From assembly GCA_011800805.1 (NCBI GenBank), contig MPNW01000028.1:129686-193685 (forward strand): a stretch of DNA of 64,000 bases. Direction: 5' to 3'. Positions 14,256-25,000 of this stretch are shown piece after piece. The DNA comes from Hirudo medicinalis. Its lineage: Eukaryota > Annelida > Clitellata > Hirudinida > Hirudinidae. Each line of letters begins with the position of its first letter. Position 1 is the first letter of the stretch. The notes under the pieces are model-generated. The model did not search any database. It was not told where the DNA came from and saw only the letters and a list, made by a program, of their open reading frames with translations. Position numbers and translations under genes: made by a program.

Positions 14256-15975
14256 TCACATCATAAAAGCAAAACCATCATACTCCAATTCGACAATCCA
14301 GTGCCACTTGAAATAAACCAAAATAATCTGCAACATTAATGGCAAGATTAATATCAAATTAAACAATTATGTTCAATGTCAACCTTCTCTAAGCTAGGCA
14401 TTCCAGAAATGGTTTTTACTGGACAATTACACAAATATCGTCTTATCTCGGCTAATTTGAAATATTCCAAGTAGCCATTTGCTGAAGTGGAATGCTCCAG
14501 TAAGTTTATTATCGATTGTAAGTCATATGTTGATCCAACCTGATGGATTTAAAAAAAAAATCGTGAAGTACAAAAATTTGAAATATGGTAACAAAAACAC
14601 CTTTTCTGAATAACGAAAAGAAGGATGTATTTTGCTTCCAATATAGTTTAACTTTCTGTCTATTAACAAATCCAATTTATTCCTGCATAGTAAGTGATAT
14701 AAAGTGATGAGAAGATTTGTGCAGTAGATGCAAAACCAAAAACAAAACATTAATATAAACAATACAAACAACATCCAATCGGGAACAAAAAGGTTCTTGA
14801 GGAGGGGCAGGAATTCGCCAAGACGATGTTCAGGAAGTACTTGTCCTTTGATGGAAGGCAACTCCAAGGTTCTTTAGCATCAACAATAACGTCAGCAACA
14901 ATAATAGCAATAATAATAATATTACTATTTTCAATAATACAAATTTCAACAAAGTTAATAATAATCATAATTACAAATATAATAATTCAAAACTCCTCAT
15001 TAAATTACCTCAGTTTTTTAAGGTGCACCAAAACATCCNAATAATAATATTACTATTTTCAATAATACAAATTTCAACAAAGTTAATAATAATCATAATT
15101 ACAAATATAATAATTCAAAACTCCTCATTAAATTACCTCAGTTTTTTAAGGTGCACCAAAACATCCAAGATTGGAGGATATGAATATTCTCCAGTCAGAC
15201 AAAGAGTTTTTAAATTGCTGAGGCACTTCAATGTCTTGAGGAAAGAGTAAAACGTGGGGGCTGCACTTGCGTCTAAGCGAAGGGACCCATCAGAGTCGAT
15301 CACACTCAGGTGTCTTAAGGAATCGGAGCACGACGTCATGTCAAATTTATCGAAGAGATTGTGGTGTTTCAGATCGATGACAAATTTCTTCAATTTTGGC
15401 AGTTTTACTAATATCTCTAAGGAAGTAGGCTGACTAGGTCCTCTTTAATAAAACGTCATGTTATTAGAAGGAGCGGATCAGGTCAATGACATTGGCTTAC
15501 TCTAATCTGTGGTACTTTAATGTGTTGGCAATCTCAAGAATCTCTAGGGTCGACCCGAATTTTGCGATGGCGTTCAGCATTGGACCTGTCAGGCGATTAG
15601 TCCGAAAGGAGAGCTGTCTGACGGAGCAATCGGTATTCACCAGGTTCAGCAAATCATTTTCGGATAGTTCTCCGTACATCAGGTCAATGTCGATCCAATT
15701 CAAAGCATCTCGTCTTGGGAGACAAAGTTTCAAAAAGTCGGGAGGTATTATCCAACCAATGTCAATACTTTTTAATTGGATGTCGTGGAACAATCGTACC
15801 GGTAACCAAATATCTTTCACTGCAACATATTTTGTAAAAAGTAGATATGATAAATAATAACAAATAAATAAATTAGAAAAATTGTGGTCGAACATTGACT
15901 TCCTGTTTGGTCAAAAAATACTTCATCAAAATTGATAACGCAGCGCTGCAGCAAAGAGTCTCTCAAGGTTTTAAG
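14256..15975 (-). CDS. F-box/LRR-type protein, 5' incomplete
   Basis: Seven exons read with consistent GT-AG borders and phases: 15975-15900, 15819-15501, 15442-15137, 14871-14773, 14682-14601, 14539-14384 and 14327-14256 (TGA). The first visible exon begins LKTLRDSLLQRCVINFDEV, resembling the region right after an F-box in F-box/LRR proteins. The rest is spaced leucine-rich-repeat-like sequence (LEILVKLPKLKKFVIDLK, LKCLSNLKTLCLTGEY, LELPSIKG, LPLLKNLFVPDW, ISGMPSLEK). F-box/LRR proteins choose substrates for SCF ubiquitin ligases, but the F-box itself is not visible and may lie upstream towards the assembly gap at 17 kb, so the role is inferred. Exon three is cut by the false duplication at 14912-15166, which repeats the exon's last 30 bases. 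Confidence 0.7.
14912..15166. repeat. 127-bp sequence repeated across a single N (assembly artefact)
   Basis: Positions 14912-15038 and 15040-15166 are the same 127 bases with one N at 15039. The repeat includes the 3' end and donor site of the third F-box/LRR exon, so an automatic gene caller could predict a false extra exon here. Confidence 0.9.
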
Positions 15976-16741
15976 CTAAACGCCATTCGGGTTCGTGAAT
16001 TCCTTTTCCTTTTACTGACAAAAACAATTTCCATGGATTACAAATGAAATGTATTTAATAAGCCGTCCTCATCGCATGCTGACCCATTATTACTCGACAA
16101 TCCGAATACAATTAACACGAAGAATACACTTTACAATCTTCTTTACCGTAATTACATGGTGAATACAGAGATGTCGACTATCAAAGATAGTTTATTCATT
16201 TATTTTTAAAAGTCAAATTTAAAATTTTATTAATCCGAAAACTTTCACCTTTGACCTTAACACCTATTTAAAGATAATAAATGCCTTACTAATGCTACAT
16301 GAGGGAGACAATCCGGGTGACGCACCTATAAGACCCAGGTGATGTCCGCACGCACTTGGATTCAAGTCCCGCATTGGATGCAGCCAACCATCGAGTAAAT
16401 TAAAACAGACCTGATCGACTGTAATGTAAGAAAATGTCGGTGGTTGATTGTAAATGGAATTGGTTTGAATTGCTGAGGGTTTTAATCATTTTCTCGAAGC
16501 TTTTATGAACGAATAATAAATAGTTTTAGGGACGCGATGAACAAAATCTTGTGATTTTTTACACCTGGTTCAACGAAGCTATTGTGAAGTTGTCTTAAGC
16601 CATGCGATCGACATCATTCAATAAACATTGGACAAGATTTAACCATTCAGTTGTTTGTCAAACTCGTATTTTGACAAATCCATGGCATTAAATATTTTGT
16701 ATTTAGCCCATCTTTTGAGTGCCTTATGTATCAGAATGGGA
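15976..16741. other. Region upstream of the F-box/LRR exons
   Basis: Probably intron or 5' flank of the minus-strand F-box/LRR gene. I searched by eye for an F-box-like exon (L-P-x-E-I/L pattern) and could not support one. No other feature seen. Confidence 0.35.
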
Positions 16742-16880
16742 TGTGAAGGCACTTTTTAATCGATCTATCATTTATATAGCGCCCCTACCCCAGGGCGCTC
16801 CCTGGCGATGCAGGCTGGGTTGCGAACATGACACATTACGACTGTTGCTATTACGATCGCATGCAGGAACGCAATCCATT
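16742..16880 (-). mobile_element. tRNA-derived SINE, copy 2
   Basis: Shares TGTGAAGGCACTTTTT, TTTATATAGCGCC, the GGGCGCTCC block, TGCAGGCTGGGTTGCGAAC (B-box side) and GCAGGAACGCAATCCATT (A-box side) with the copies at 21.3 and 63.2 kb. The 5' end on the minus strand is cut a little short. Its right edge abuts the sequence repeated around the N gap. Confidence 0.7.
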
Positions 16881-16886
16881 GATCAG

Positions 16887-17553
16887 ACGGGTGTCCCTGC
16901 CGGTATTGTATCGGTACCAATCCATATCGACGAGTCGACGAGCAGTATCAAACCAAGTCCTACACGCACCAGCCAACACCTTCAACGAACGACGAAACGC
17001 ACGATNNNNNNNNNNNNNNNNNNNNNNNNNNNNNNNNNNNNNNNNNNNNNNNNNNNNNNNNNNNNNNNNNNNNNNNNNNNNNNNNNNNNNNNNNNNNNNN
17101 NNNNNNNNNNNNNNNNNNNNNNNNNNNNNNNNNNNNNNNNNNNNNNNNNNNNNNNNNNNNNNNNNNNNNNNNNNNNNNNNNNNNNNNNNNNNNNNNNNNN
17201 NNNNNNNNNNNNNNNNNNNNNNNNNNNNNNNNNNNNNNNNNNNNNNNNNNNNNNNNNNNNNNNNNNNNNNNNNNNNNNNNNNNNNNNNNNNNNNNNNNNN
17301 NNNNNNNNNNNNNNNNNNNNNNNNNNNNNNNNNNNNNNNNNNNNNNNNNNNNNNNNNNNNNNNNNNNNNNNNNNNNNNNNNNNNNNNNNNNNNNNNNNNN
17401 NNNNNNNNNNNNNNNNNNNNNNNNNNNNNNNNNNACGGGTGTCCCTGCCGGTATTGTATCGGTACCAATCCATATCGACGAGTCGACGAGCAGTATCAAA
17501 CCAAGTCCTACACGCACCAGCCAACACCTTCAACGAACGACGAAACGCACGAT
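16887..17553. other. Assembly gap of 429 N flanked by identical 119-bp ends
   Basis: N run at 17006-17434. The 119 bases before it (16887-17005) and after it (17435-17553) read the same. As with the two single-N junctions, this suggests overlapping contig ends that the scaffolder placed apart, so the real gap may be zero or negative in length. Any frame running through here is meaningless. Confidence 0.85.
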
Positions 17554-17636
17554 AACCACCAAATATATATATTCATATTTAAATGTATTTCAGTGATTCA
17601 CCGCTACAAATCAAAATTTTCGTTGTCAAATCAATT

Positions 17637-17974
17637 ATGCCGCCCAAACAACAAGCTATTGGTCGATCTACACCTACATCAAGAAAAAGAAAGGCATCAG
17701 AAATAGACGAGCAACTGGAAGCAAGGCTGAAAAAAGCTCGAGTACGCACTGCTCAAGCCCGTTTGTCAGAAACAATAGAGAAACGACGGAAGGCAAGACT
17801 GGAAGCCAATTGGTTACGCACTGCTCAAGCACGGTCGTCTGAAACAGTCGAGCAACGAGAAGTAAGACTGAAAAAAAGCTCTATTACGCAATACTCAAGC
17901 ACTGTCGTCTGAAACAGTCTAGCAACGGGAAGCAAGACTGGAAACCGTTCGAGTACGCACTGCTCGATCTAGAC
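17637..17974 (+). pseudogene. Repeat-rich ORF resembling the leader of Helitron-type helicase proteins
   Basis: The frame starts MPPKQQAIGRSTP and continues with a basic, repeated unit of about 25 residues (ARLKKARVRTAQARLSETIE, then RLEANWLRTAQARSSETVEQ). At DNA level the unit is about 75 bp and occurs three times with decay: the third copy has frame breaks and a TAG. I recall similar R-x-A-x-x-R-x-S-E-T repeats near the N-terminus of Helitron-encoded PIF1-like proteins and related repeat genes in invertebrates. That is family memory and not something the short ORF proves. It is cut off at 17974 by a hAT transposon. Confidence 0.45.
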
Positions 17975-20107
17975 CAGGGGTGTCCAACCTTTTTTTACCG
18001 GAGGGCCAAGTGTAAAAATTTTAGACCAGCAATTTCACAATCAAAAAAACAATAAAACACAAAATACCTCTTTATGCTACAGTTAAGCTAGAAGAGAGTC
18101 TAATATGTTTATGCGTATGATCAGCTTAACGTGAAATCTGGCACTGCTTTTGTTTGCACAAGTAGTCTATGTCTGCTCCAACAGTAGAAGTCGCAATGAT
18201 GTTGCCAAATGTTCTCTGTAAGCAGAGATCTTACCTTCGATTTCGTGTTTTTCATTCTAGAAAACAGTTGTTCGCAACAGTAGGTGCTTCCGAACACAGC
18301 AGTGAACTTCCTGGCGTCCTGTGAGAGATTAGTATACTTGTCTGATGACACATAGTGGCTATAAAAGTTCAGCAGATCAGGGTCAGAGAAAGCTGTTTTC
18401 AAGTCACTGTCATTCTGAATGTCAAGTTCAGTTGGTATTTATCAGCAGCGTCCGTGGGGTCAATTGAAAACGGATTACTGATTAGCTTCATGGTGCCAAT
18501 GTGCCTTCTGAAATCCTGGAACCTTTGCTCGAAATCATCAGCAAGTTTGGTAACTAAGTCAGAATAGTTCTCATGTTGTAGTGTATCAGTAGGTCTCGAC
18601 GAAAGGACTGGGAAATGAAAAAACCTTCTTCAGAACCAGCTGTGACTGAATTAGCTTCAACTTCTGAATGAACGTCACAACGTGTTCATACAACTTGTGC
18701 ACCAGCTGGTCCTTTCCTTGAAGTCTGACGTTCAGCTCGGCCAAGAATTTCGTCATGTCGACTAGAAACGCCAAGTCGTTCAACCATGTGTCATCATTCA
18801 GGAAACATACATCCTTTCCTTTGTTTATCATGAATGTCTTTATTTCATCACGTAGACTCTAGAATCTGAATAATGTCGATGATTTTCTAAGCCAGCGAAC
18901 TTGGCAGAAATAAACCACATCATCGTGATATGAGCCCACTTCCTCCAGAAGGATTTAGACTCCCTGTGATTGAGACCTCTGGACCTGATGAAGTTCACAG
19001 CTGATACAACTTTTTCCTTCACGTGCTTCATTTCAAAGGTCTTGGCACGCAGGTTTTCTTGGTGAATAATGCAATAGTGTGTAATGTTTTCGTGAGGCAC
19101 CGATTTTGCCAACGTTACAAATCCGTTCTGCTTCCCTGTCTTGGCAGGGTCCCCATCTGTTGTAATTCCAATCAGTTTGTTCATAGAAAACTTGAATTTC
19201 TTAATTACCTGATTTACTTTTGCAAAGACGTCCTTTCCTGTTGTGGTGCCCTTCAGTGGACAAATATCCAACAATTCCCCGACGACATCAAACGTTTTCT
19301 CAACCCCTCTTACAAATATAGCCAGTTGAGCGGTGTCACTTATGTCCGTGCTCTCATCAAGCGCTAAGTTGTAGAACTCGCAACCGCTAAATCTCTTCAC
19401 CAATGTGTCTTCAATATTTGCTGCCATGTCATCAACTCTTCTAGCAACAGTTTGGTGAGAAAGACTGACATTTTCCACGAAAGACTTTTTATCTGGAAAG
19501 ACCACATCAGTAAATATTTGCAAGCAATCCTTCACTAACTGCCCATCTGAAACGGTTTTCTTTTCTTGGCAATAGTCTCTGCTATTAAAAAGCTAACCTT
19601 TGTTGCCGCTTCGGAAATCTGACTGGCTAGTTTGAAGTCTGCTAGTTTGCTGACCAGCGATACTTTGTTTCAACTTTGTTGATCCGATCAGTCCTGGCTT
19701 GACCAACCTCGCTATCAAATTTAATTGTATGTTTCGTACTGTTATTGATGTTGTATTCCTTCTGAACAGCGATAGTTTCTTGGCAAATCAAGCACAAAAC
19801 GCTACCAAGATGTTCCATCGCGAAAAAATCTTCCGTCCACGAACATTTGAATGAACGATTTTCAACATCAATTTTCTGTTTTTATGTGCCGGCGCCGCCA
19901 TTACAATGTTTACGTTTAAAGTTCAAAGCGCGCTTATTTAGCAGCACAAGCATATATGTGTAAAAGAAAAATCAAAAACTGGAAATATTTAAAAAAATTA
20001 ATTTAAAATTATTTTTTTATTATTTAAATATGCAAATTTTTACAAAATCAGAGAAGCTTCGCGGGCCGAATAGAAACGTGTGGCGGGACGTGTGTTGGAC
20101 ACCCCTG
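17975..20107 (-). mobile_element. hAT DNA transposon, full length between terminal inverted repeats (2133 bp)
   Basis: Left end CAGGGGTGTCCAAC, right end GTTGGACACCCCTG: 14-bp inverted repeats of the Charlie/hAT type. The left flanking octamer ATCTAGAC fits the NTCTAGAN preference reported for such elements. The right octamer is TCTTAGAT, so the target duplication does not match. The body encodes a decayed transposase on the minus strand. The DNA to the left (Helitron-like repeat) and to the right (family A repeat gene) is unrelated. Confidence 0.85.
18121..19880 (-). pseudogene. hAT transposase of the GTF2IRD2/ZMYM-like group, broken
   Basis: Minus-strand order: a BED-type zinc-finger remnant near 19860-19690 (FKCSWTEDFF, VLCLICQETIAVQKEYN, KH, with the expected first histidine replaced), then the catalytic core at 19535-18840 (LALDESTDISDTAQLAIFVR, LIGITTDGDPAKTGKQNG, YCIIHQENL), a segment at 18831-18586 (FLNDDTWLNDLAFLVDMTKFLAELN) and the dimerisation end at 18402-18121 (SQDARKFTAVFGSTYCCEQLFSRMK). 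Frames change at least three times, so no functional protein is made. Such proteins cut and paste hAT DNA. The DESTD and TDGDPA blocks support the group. Confidence 0.85.
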
Positions 20108-20640
20108 TCTTAGATGAATCAATAAACAATCTCCAACCGCCGGCATTGTAGTCGAATCCAGAGTTCAGGAACGTTACATAAAAAAATAAAGTCATCATCT
20201 GCTGCAAAATAAGGTAGAAATTCTTCTTCACGATGTCGGTACCATGAGTATGTTGTGCCTGGAGCCAGTAAATTGTTTGCATTTAATCTCGAACCAAGAA
20301 GCTCTGCAATGTCTTTTGTAAGTTTCAATTCTCTCACCATGTCATTCAGTTCGCTCTGATTAAAAAGCAGTGGTTCATTCGAATTCTTTTCAGGGTGGTA
20401 TTCGCATTCATATTCTCCACAACTGTTTTTATCTTCTGCATCTGAAGAATTTGCTTCAAAGAATGTAGGAGGAACTGGAACAGGTAGATGAGGCACAGGT
20501 CTTGCAGAGGGAAGATCCTTATACGAGATGTTGTTTGTTTCTGCAATTATATCCTTTCAAATTACATGAGCAAAAGTAGCAATCATTGCTGTGATCTCTA
20601 GACTCACGCCAAACCATAGGAATGGCAAAACCGCTTTTTT
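20108..20640 (-). pseudogene. Broken N-terminal part of a repeat-borne protein (family A)
   Basis: The minus strand reads KSGFAIPMVWRESRDHSNDC, YFCSCNLKG, then after a frameshift NISYKDLPSARPVPHLPVPV, QSELNDMVRELKLTKDIAEL, LLGSRLNANNLLAPGTTYSW, YRHREEEFLPYF, and after another shift GWRLFIDSSK. This is the front of the same protein family whose back is at 7764-8323, by my memory of its motif order. It stops inside the SSK codons, exactly where the hAT element begins. The continuation of the family is not found on the other side of the hAT, so this is a truncated relic. Confidence 0.65.
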
Positions 20641-21300
20641 CCCTTTGCTCCAAAATCTTAACGATTCAACTCAAGTCCGACAGACTTTATGCGGAGCCCA
20701 TAATTTGTTCTCCAATTTTAATTCCAAAATACGCTTTATATGCTTGTTTAACGAAGCCAGTAATGTTTGTAGCTGCTTTTTAATAACATAGCTGCCACAT
20801 ATACATATGTATAGCAGAAGAGGTCAACAATATTTTACAACCTCTCGAAGCCATTCAAATTAAAAATTATACTTGTATCTAGTGACAGGTACCACAAGAC
20901 CATAATTGGACAAATCAATGCTTATAATCCAAACCGCTTATTTGTATACACTGTTAAAATTTAGCTGACGTCAGCATGCTTACTTCAGAAATTTATGTGC
21001 CGAAAATTATAATTCTAAGCCTACAAATACTAAATTTACAGCCTTAAAAATGCAATTTTTGTCATAAATTGTTAGTTTGTGAAAATAATGGACGTGATAT
21101 GCAAAAACTATTGTCATTTTCGGAATCAGCTTACGTGAAAACATGAAGAACAGTCACAATTCTTCAAACATCGAAAAGGGTGCAGCACTACGTTAGACAA
21201 TGTTACTATTCCATTGACTCAAGAATGATGGTTACATTCAAGAAGTGGAGTTGATTGAAATGAAAGCACATTCACCTCAACTAAATATTCGCTTATATTA
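20641..21300. other. Intergenic, nothing supported
   Basis: AT-rich non-coding DNA between the family A relic and a SINE copy. The short ORFs are below what I would call coding. Confidence 0.4.
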
Positions 21301-21484
21301 TGTAAATGTAGTTCATTTATATAGCGCCATATGCACAACGTCATAGGCGCTTTTTGCTAACCATTTATATGGCGCTCCTTCCCAAGGGCGCTTGTGGCAG
21401 GGTAGGCTGGTTTGCGAACACATTGCGACTGTTGCCATTACCGCCGTTTGCAGGAACGCAACCCATTCGGCCATCCTGCACGCC
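21301..21484 (-). mobile_element. tRNA-derived SINE, copy 3 (near full length)
   Basis: On the minus strand it runs GGCGTGCAGG, the A-box-like TGGCCGAATGGGTT, about 60 bp of variable-arm-like sequence, a B-box-like region, TGGCAC/CACAAGCGCC body, two TTATATGG/TTATATAGCGCC blocks and a TAAATG tail. It matches 63227-63420 nearly end to end. Confidence 0.8.
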
Positions 21485-22056
21485 AAACGTCTCATTATGT
21501 CTCTTCCAAGAGCGCAAGAGAAATTCATATCGCATTTATTACTTATTATTTATTACTCTTTGGTTCGCGAAGTAATAAACAATCGAAGAAGCTAATTTAA
21601 AATTTCTCAGAAATTCTAAAAAATTACCCAAGACTTTTATTGATTGTAAATTGTTAACAGCCTTAATTATCTGTTTAAAATGCTTAACACATTTTCACGC
21701 CTGGAAAAGGTATGAGTAGTTGCAATCACAAAGGAAAGAAAAATATATAAAATAATGGCAAGCATGTGCAGGTGGCTGAGTAGAAGACATTTTTCAAATC
21801 CATTTGTATCGTGGGATCCGTTCCACTGGCAATAGCTGCTAAATAAAATTCAATGTTGATCACATCAATACACTTTGCACCTAGATATCGTTGAAATTTT
21901 AAACAAGTAAATTTAAATAGGGATCATATTCGACAAGTCCATTATTATTAATTATTTAATAACGATATAACAAATAAGAATTTATCAATAATTGGTTTCC
22001 TCATAATTTTCTCAATAAGTATAATGCTTCTACTCGATTAACACTGAAGTCTAAAT

Positions 22057-25000
22057 TTAATCTCCTGGCAAGAGTCTAGATTCGGTAAGATGAAGTCGCG
22101 CAGGCACATTGATTGGAATTAAATCGAACAATTCGGTGACACATTGTATAAGAAGACTAATTTGTCTGATGTTTTGTAAAGTTCTGCTGACTAATCCAGT
22201 GGAATTTTTATTTTGTTGAAATCTCCTAAATATCGAACATATTATAACTGCAAAAGTAGCTACTGAATATTCATCACATACAAGTGTCAATTGCTTTATT
22301 TTTTAAGCAATAAGGACTTTAAAAAAGTTCTCAGGCTTCAGAAAGATTTTTTAAGATAAATGTTATATTTTAAAAGCTGCAAAAAACGAATGATACCATT
22401 CCTTTTACATCGTCTTTGCGTTCGACTTAACTTAATTATAATGAATTGAGAGCTTAAACCACCTTGAATAACACCGCATTGGCATCCAACGTCCTTATCA
22501 TGAGTGCAGTTAACCTTCCCCCAGTGCGAATGTGGACAATCCTCGAACTGTTTTTCTGTACCACTGCAGTTTACATTGGTCAACCATACACGACCAGAAC
22601 CGTATTCAAAGTCGCCTGCAAGTGATTATATTTATGACGTCATTCAACAATTAACATTTAACGTGGCAGGTAATTAAATTACAAAAATGAAATAGCCCAC
22701 CGCCGGCTTTCTTCAAACAATCCGGGTTGCCGACAGCTAAGCACCTTCCTGACCTTGAAACCATAAAAAAAATGTTTATCCATCAAAAAAGGTGTAAATT
22801 CACTTTAAATAAAAATATGTGCAATTTTTGAGAGCATTGACAAACAAAAGTGTTGAAAATAAAAACGGTTTTAAAAACTCCCTCAACACAGTCTCGTGAA
22901 ATGTTTTTCAAAAATCAGAAATAATTTGTATTGAAATTGTACAAATTTTTTATGTTTCACAATCACATAAAGCTAAAACGTGATTTGCATTTCCGAATTC
23001 ATCCATGTCCTTAAAACAACCAAATAAATTACTGGCAGCATTTGGATTGATAAGTTGGAATATTAACGAGTTCCTTAAAATTATAGGATGTACAAGCAGT
23101 GGAGTCCTGTGTACTACAAATTTTGGCATCCAACAGACTTAATGACAAAGCATATGATAACCTATATGAACTTTATAAAGTCGTACGAAAGCTATCAGTT
23201 ATCCAAGTGCAATGTAAGAGAACATTTTCAAAGCTAAAGATCATAAAGACCAGGCTAAGAAATTCATTCTCTGAGGAGAACTTGAAATCCTACATGTTGC
23301 TATCTATTAAAAAGGAATTGTCAGATGATTTGGATGCAGAAGCAATTATTGACAGAATTGCACAATCACCTGGTGAACTCAAACGTCTGCTAACTTGCCG
23401 TAAATGTAGTGGACTGCAGCCAAGAGTAAGACACTTCTAATTATTTTTTTAACATTTTGGTTAAAAATTCTCAAACTATTAGTGTAGTAGTACACAACAT
23501 AATAACAGATAAGAGAATAACAGTATACTATACATCAACCAAAAGTTATTTCAAATTCAAATGAAATGTTGTATCTACACAGACACTTTGTATTTCTGTA
23601 TGTCAGTGGCATGCAGTATTCGGTAGGGTGGGTCGATCAACCATCGTTTCAACCAGACGATATTAAATTGATGCTCCCTGATCTACTGATCAATAAAATA
23701 TATTACTTTCATATTTTTTGTTTAAGGGTCGCAACTTTGAAAAAACCGAGGTTGTTACATACTGTAGTTCCCCATGCACCTTCATTTTTGGGAACCGAAA
23801 TTTTGAGAAAAAAAATGATTGCATAACGTTATTGTAATCACCGCTGTTTAACATGACAAAATACGGTAGTTAACTTAAGTAGAAAATAATGCATTTATTT
23901 AAAAAATTACTAAGCGTATTGTATTTACTATATTATGTTATTACTTTAATATGTTTGCAAATAATTAATGTATAGTTAGCTTGAACGTTTGTGCAAGATA
24001 CTTGTAATTGATAACCCAGAAAATCACACAAAAAACAGTTTCAACAACTTTAAAAACCGCGTAAAACCCGGTTTCATTCCTTTCGCTTTCCGTATTTCCT
24101 TTGTAAACAATTGATAAGTTGTGGCTAGTTCTGGTACGTGAAGCAAAAGCCGACATCCGGTGTTTGGTTTTCCAAAGGAACTAGCAACAAATGTGTTGCC
24201 AACTTTTGTCGATATTATCAGGGTTGTTTTTATCAGCAAAAGGAGAAAACAACTAATGACATTGCAAAAGTTGTTGCAAATGATATTATTGAATTATATG
24301 ACAGCGCCAGCATTTCATTCGATAGCATAATGAAAAAAGTCAAGAGACTAATTGAGAAAGGGAAGTACTTGCGAAAATATCCAAATAACAAAAAGAATGT
24401 CAGGGACATATCAAGAAGCCTTATCAAGTTTTGGCAGTCTGTTTGTAAGAAGCCATCGTTAAAAGCTTATTAAATTTTCGATAGTCGATTGAACTTCTTG
24501 CCTAAAAGAATCGGGTTCTGCAGGACCAAATATAAAAAAAGTGCATTTGATTAATCACAAGACATTCAGCAACATCTCCAATGTTTCAAATTTTTTATTT
24601 TTGTTTCATATACTTGTTTTTAGCCAACCTCTAAAGAGATCTCCATGAGATTTATAAATTGCAGATTTATAAAAAAAAAAATAATTCGGACTTATGTTTA
24701 AATAAAAGTTGCTAGAAAATAATGATTTGTATAAAAAATCTATTTTTGGTTAATTATTAGCTCTAATATAGATCACTGACTTTTGGTTGTCTGGGATCTG
24801 AAATCCAAAATGTTTTACTTTGCGTCGCACCATACTTTGTATAACGTGTGTTATGTATACTGTAATTAGTCAGAAATTATAATGCCAAAAAATATAATTC
24901 CACCTTTTGGTTTACATTCATGTATTATTTGAAAATTTTATTTATTCGATATCAAAATAGGGTGGGCCTGTCTTGTCTCCTGGCAATCGATATTTTCCGA

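Noticed and set aside
16719..17706. Frames of 180-290 codons running through the N gap
   Set aside because: Most of their length is undetermined bases, and the flanks are the same 119 bp repeated.
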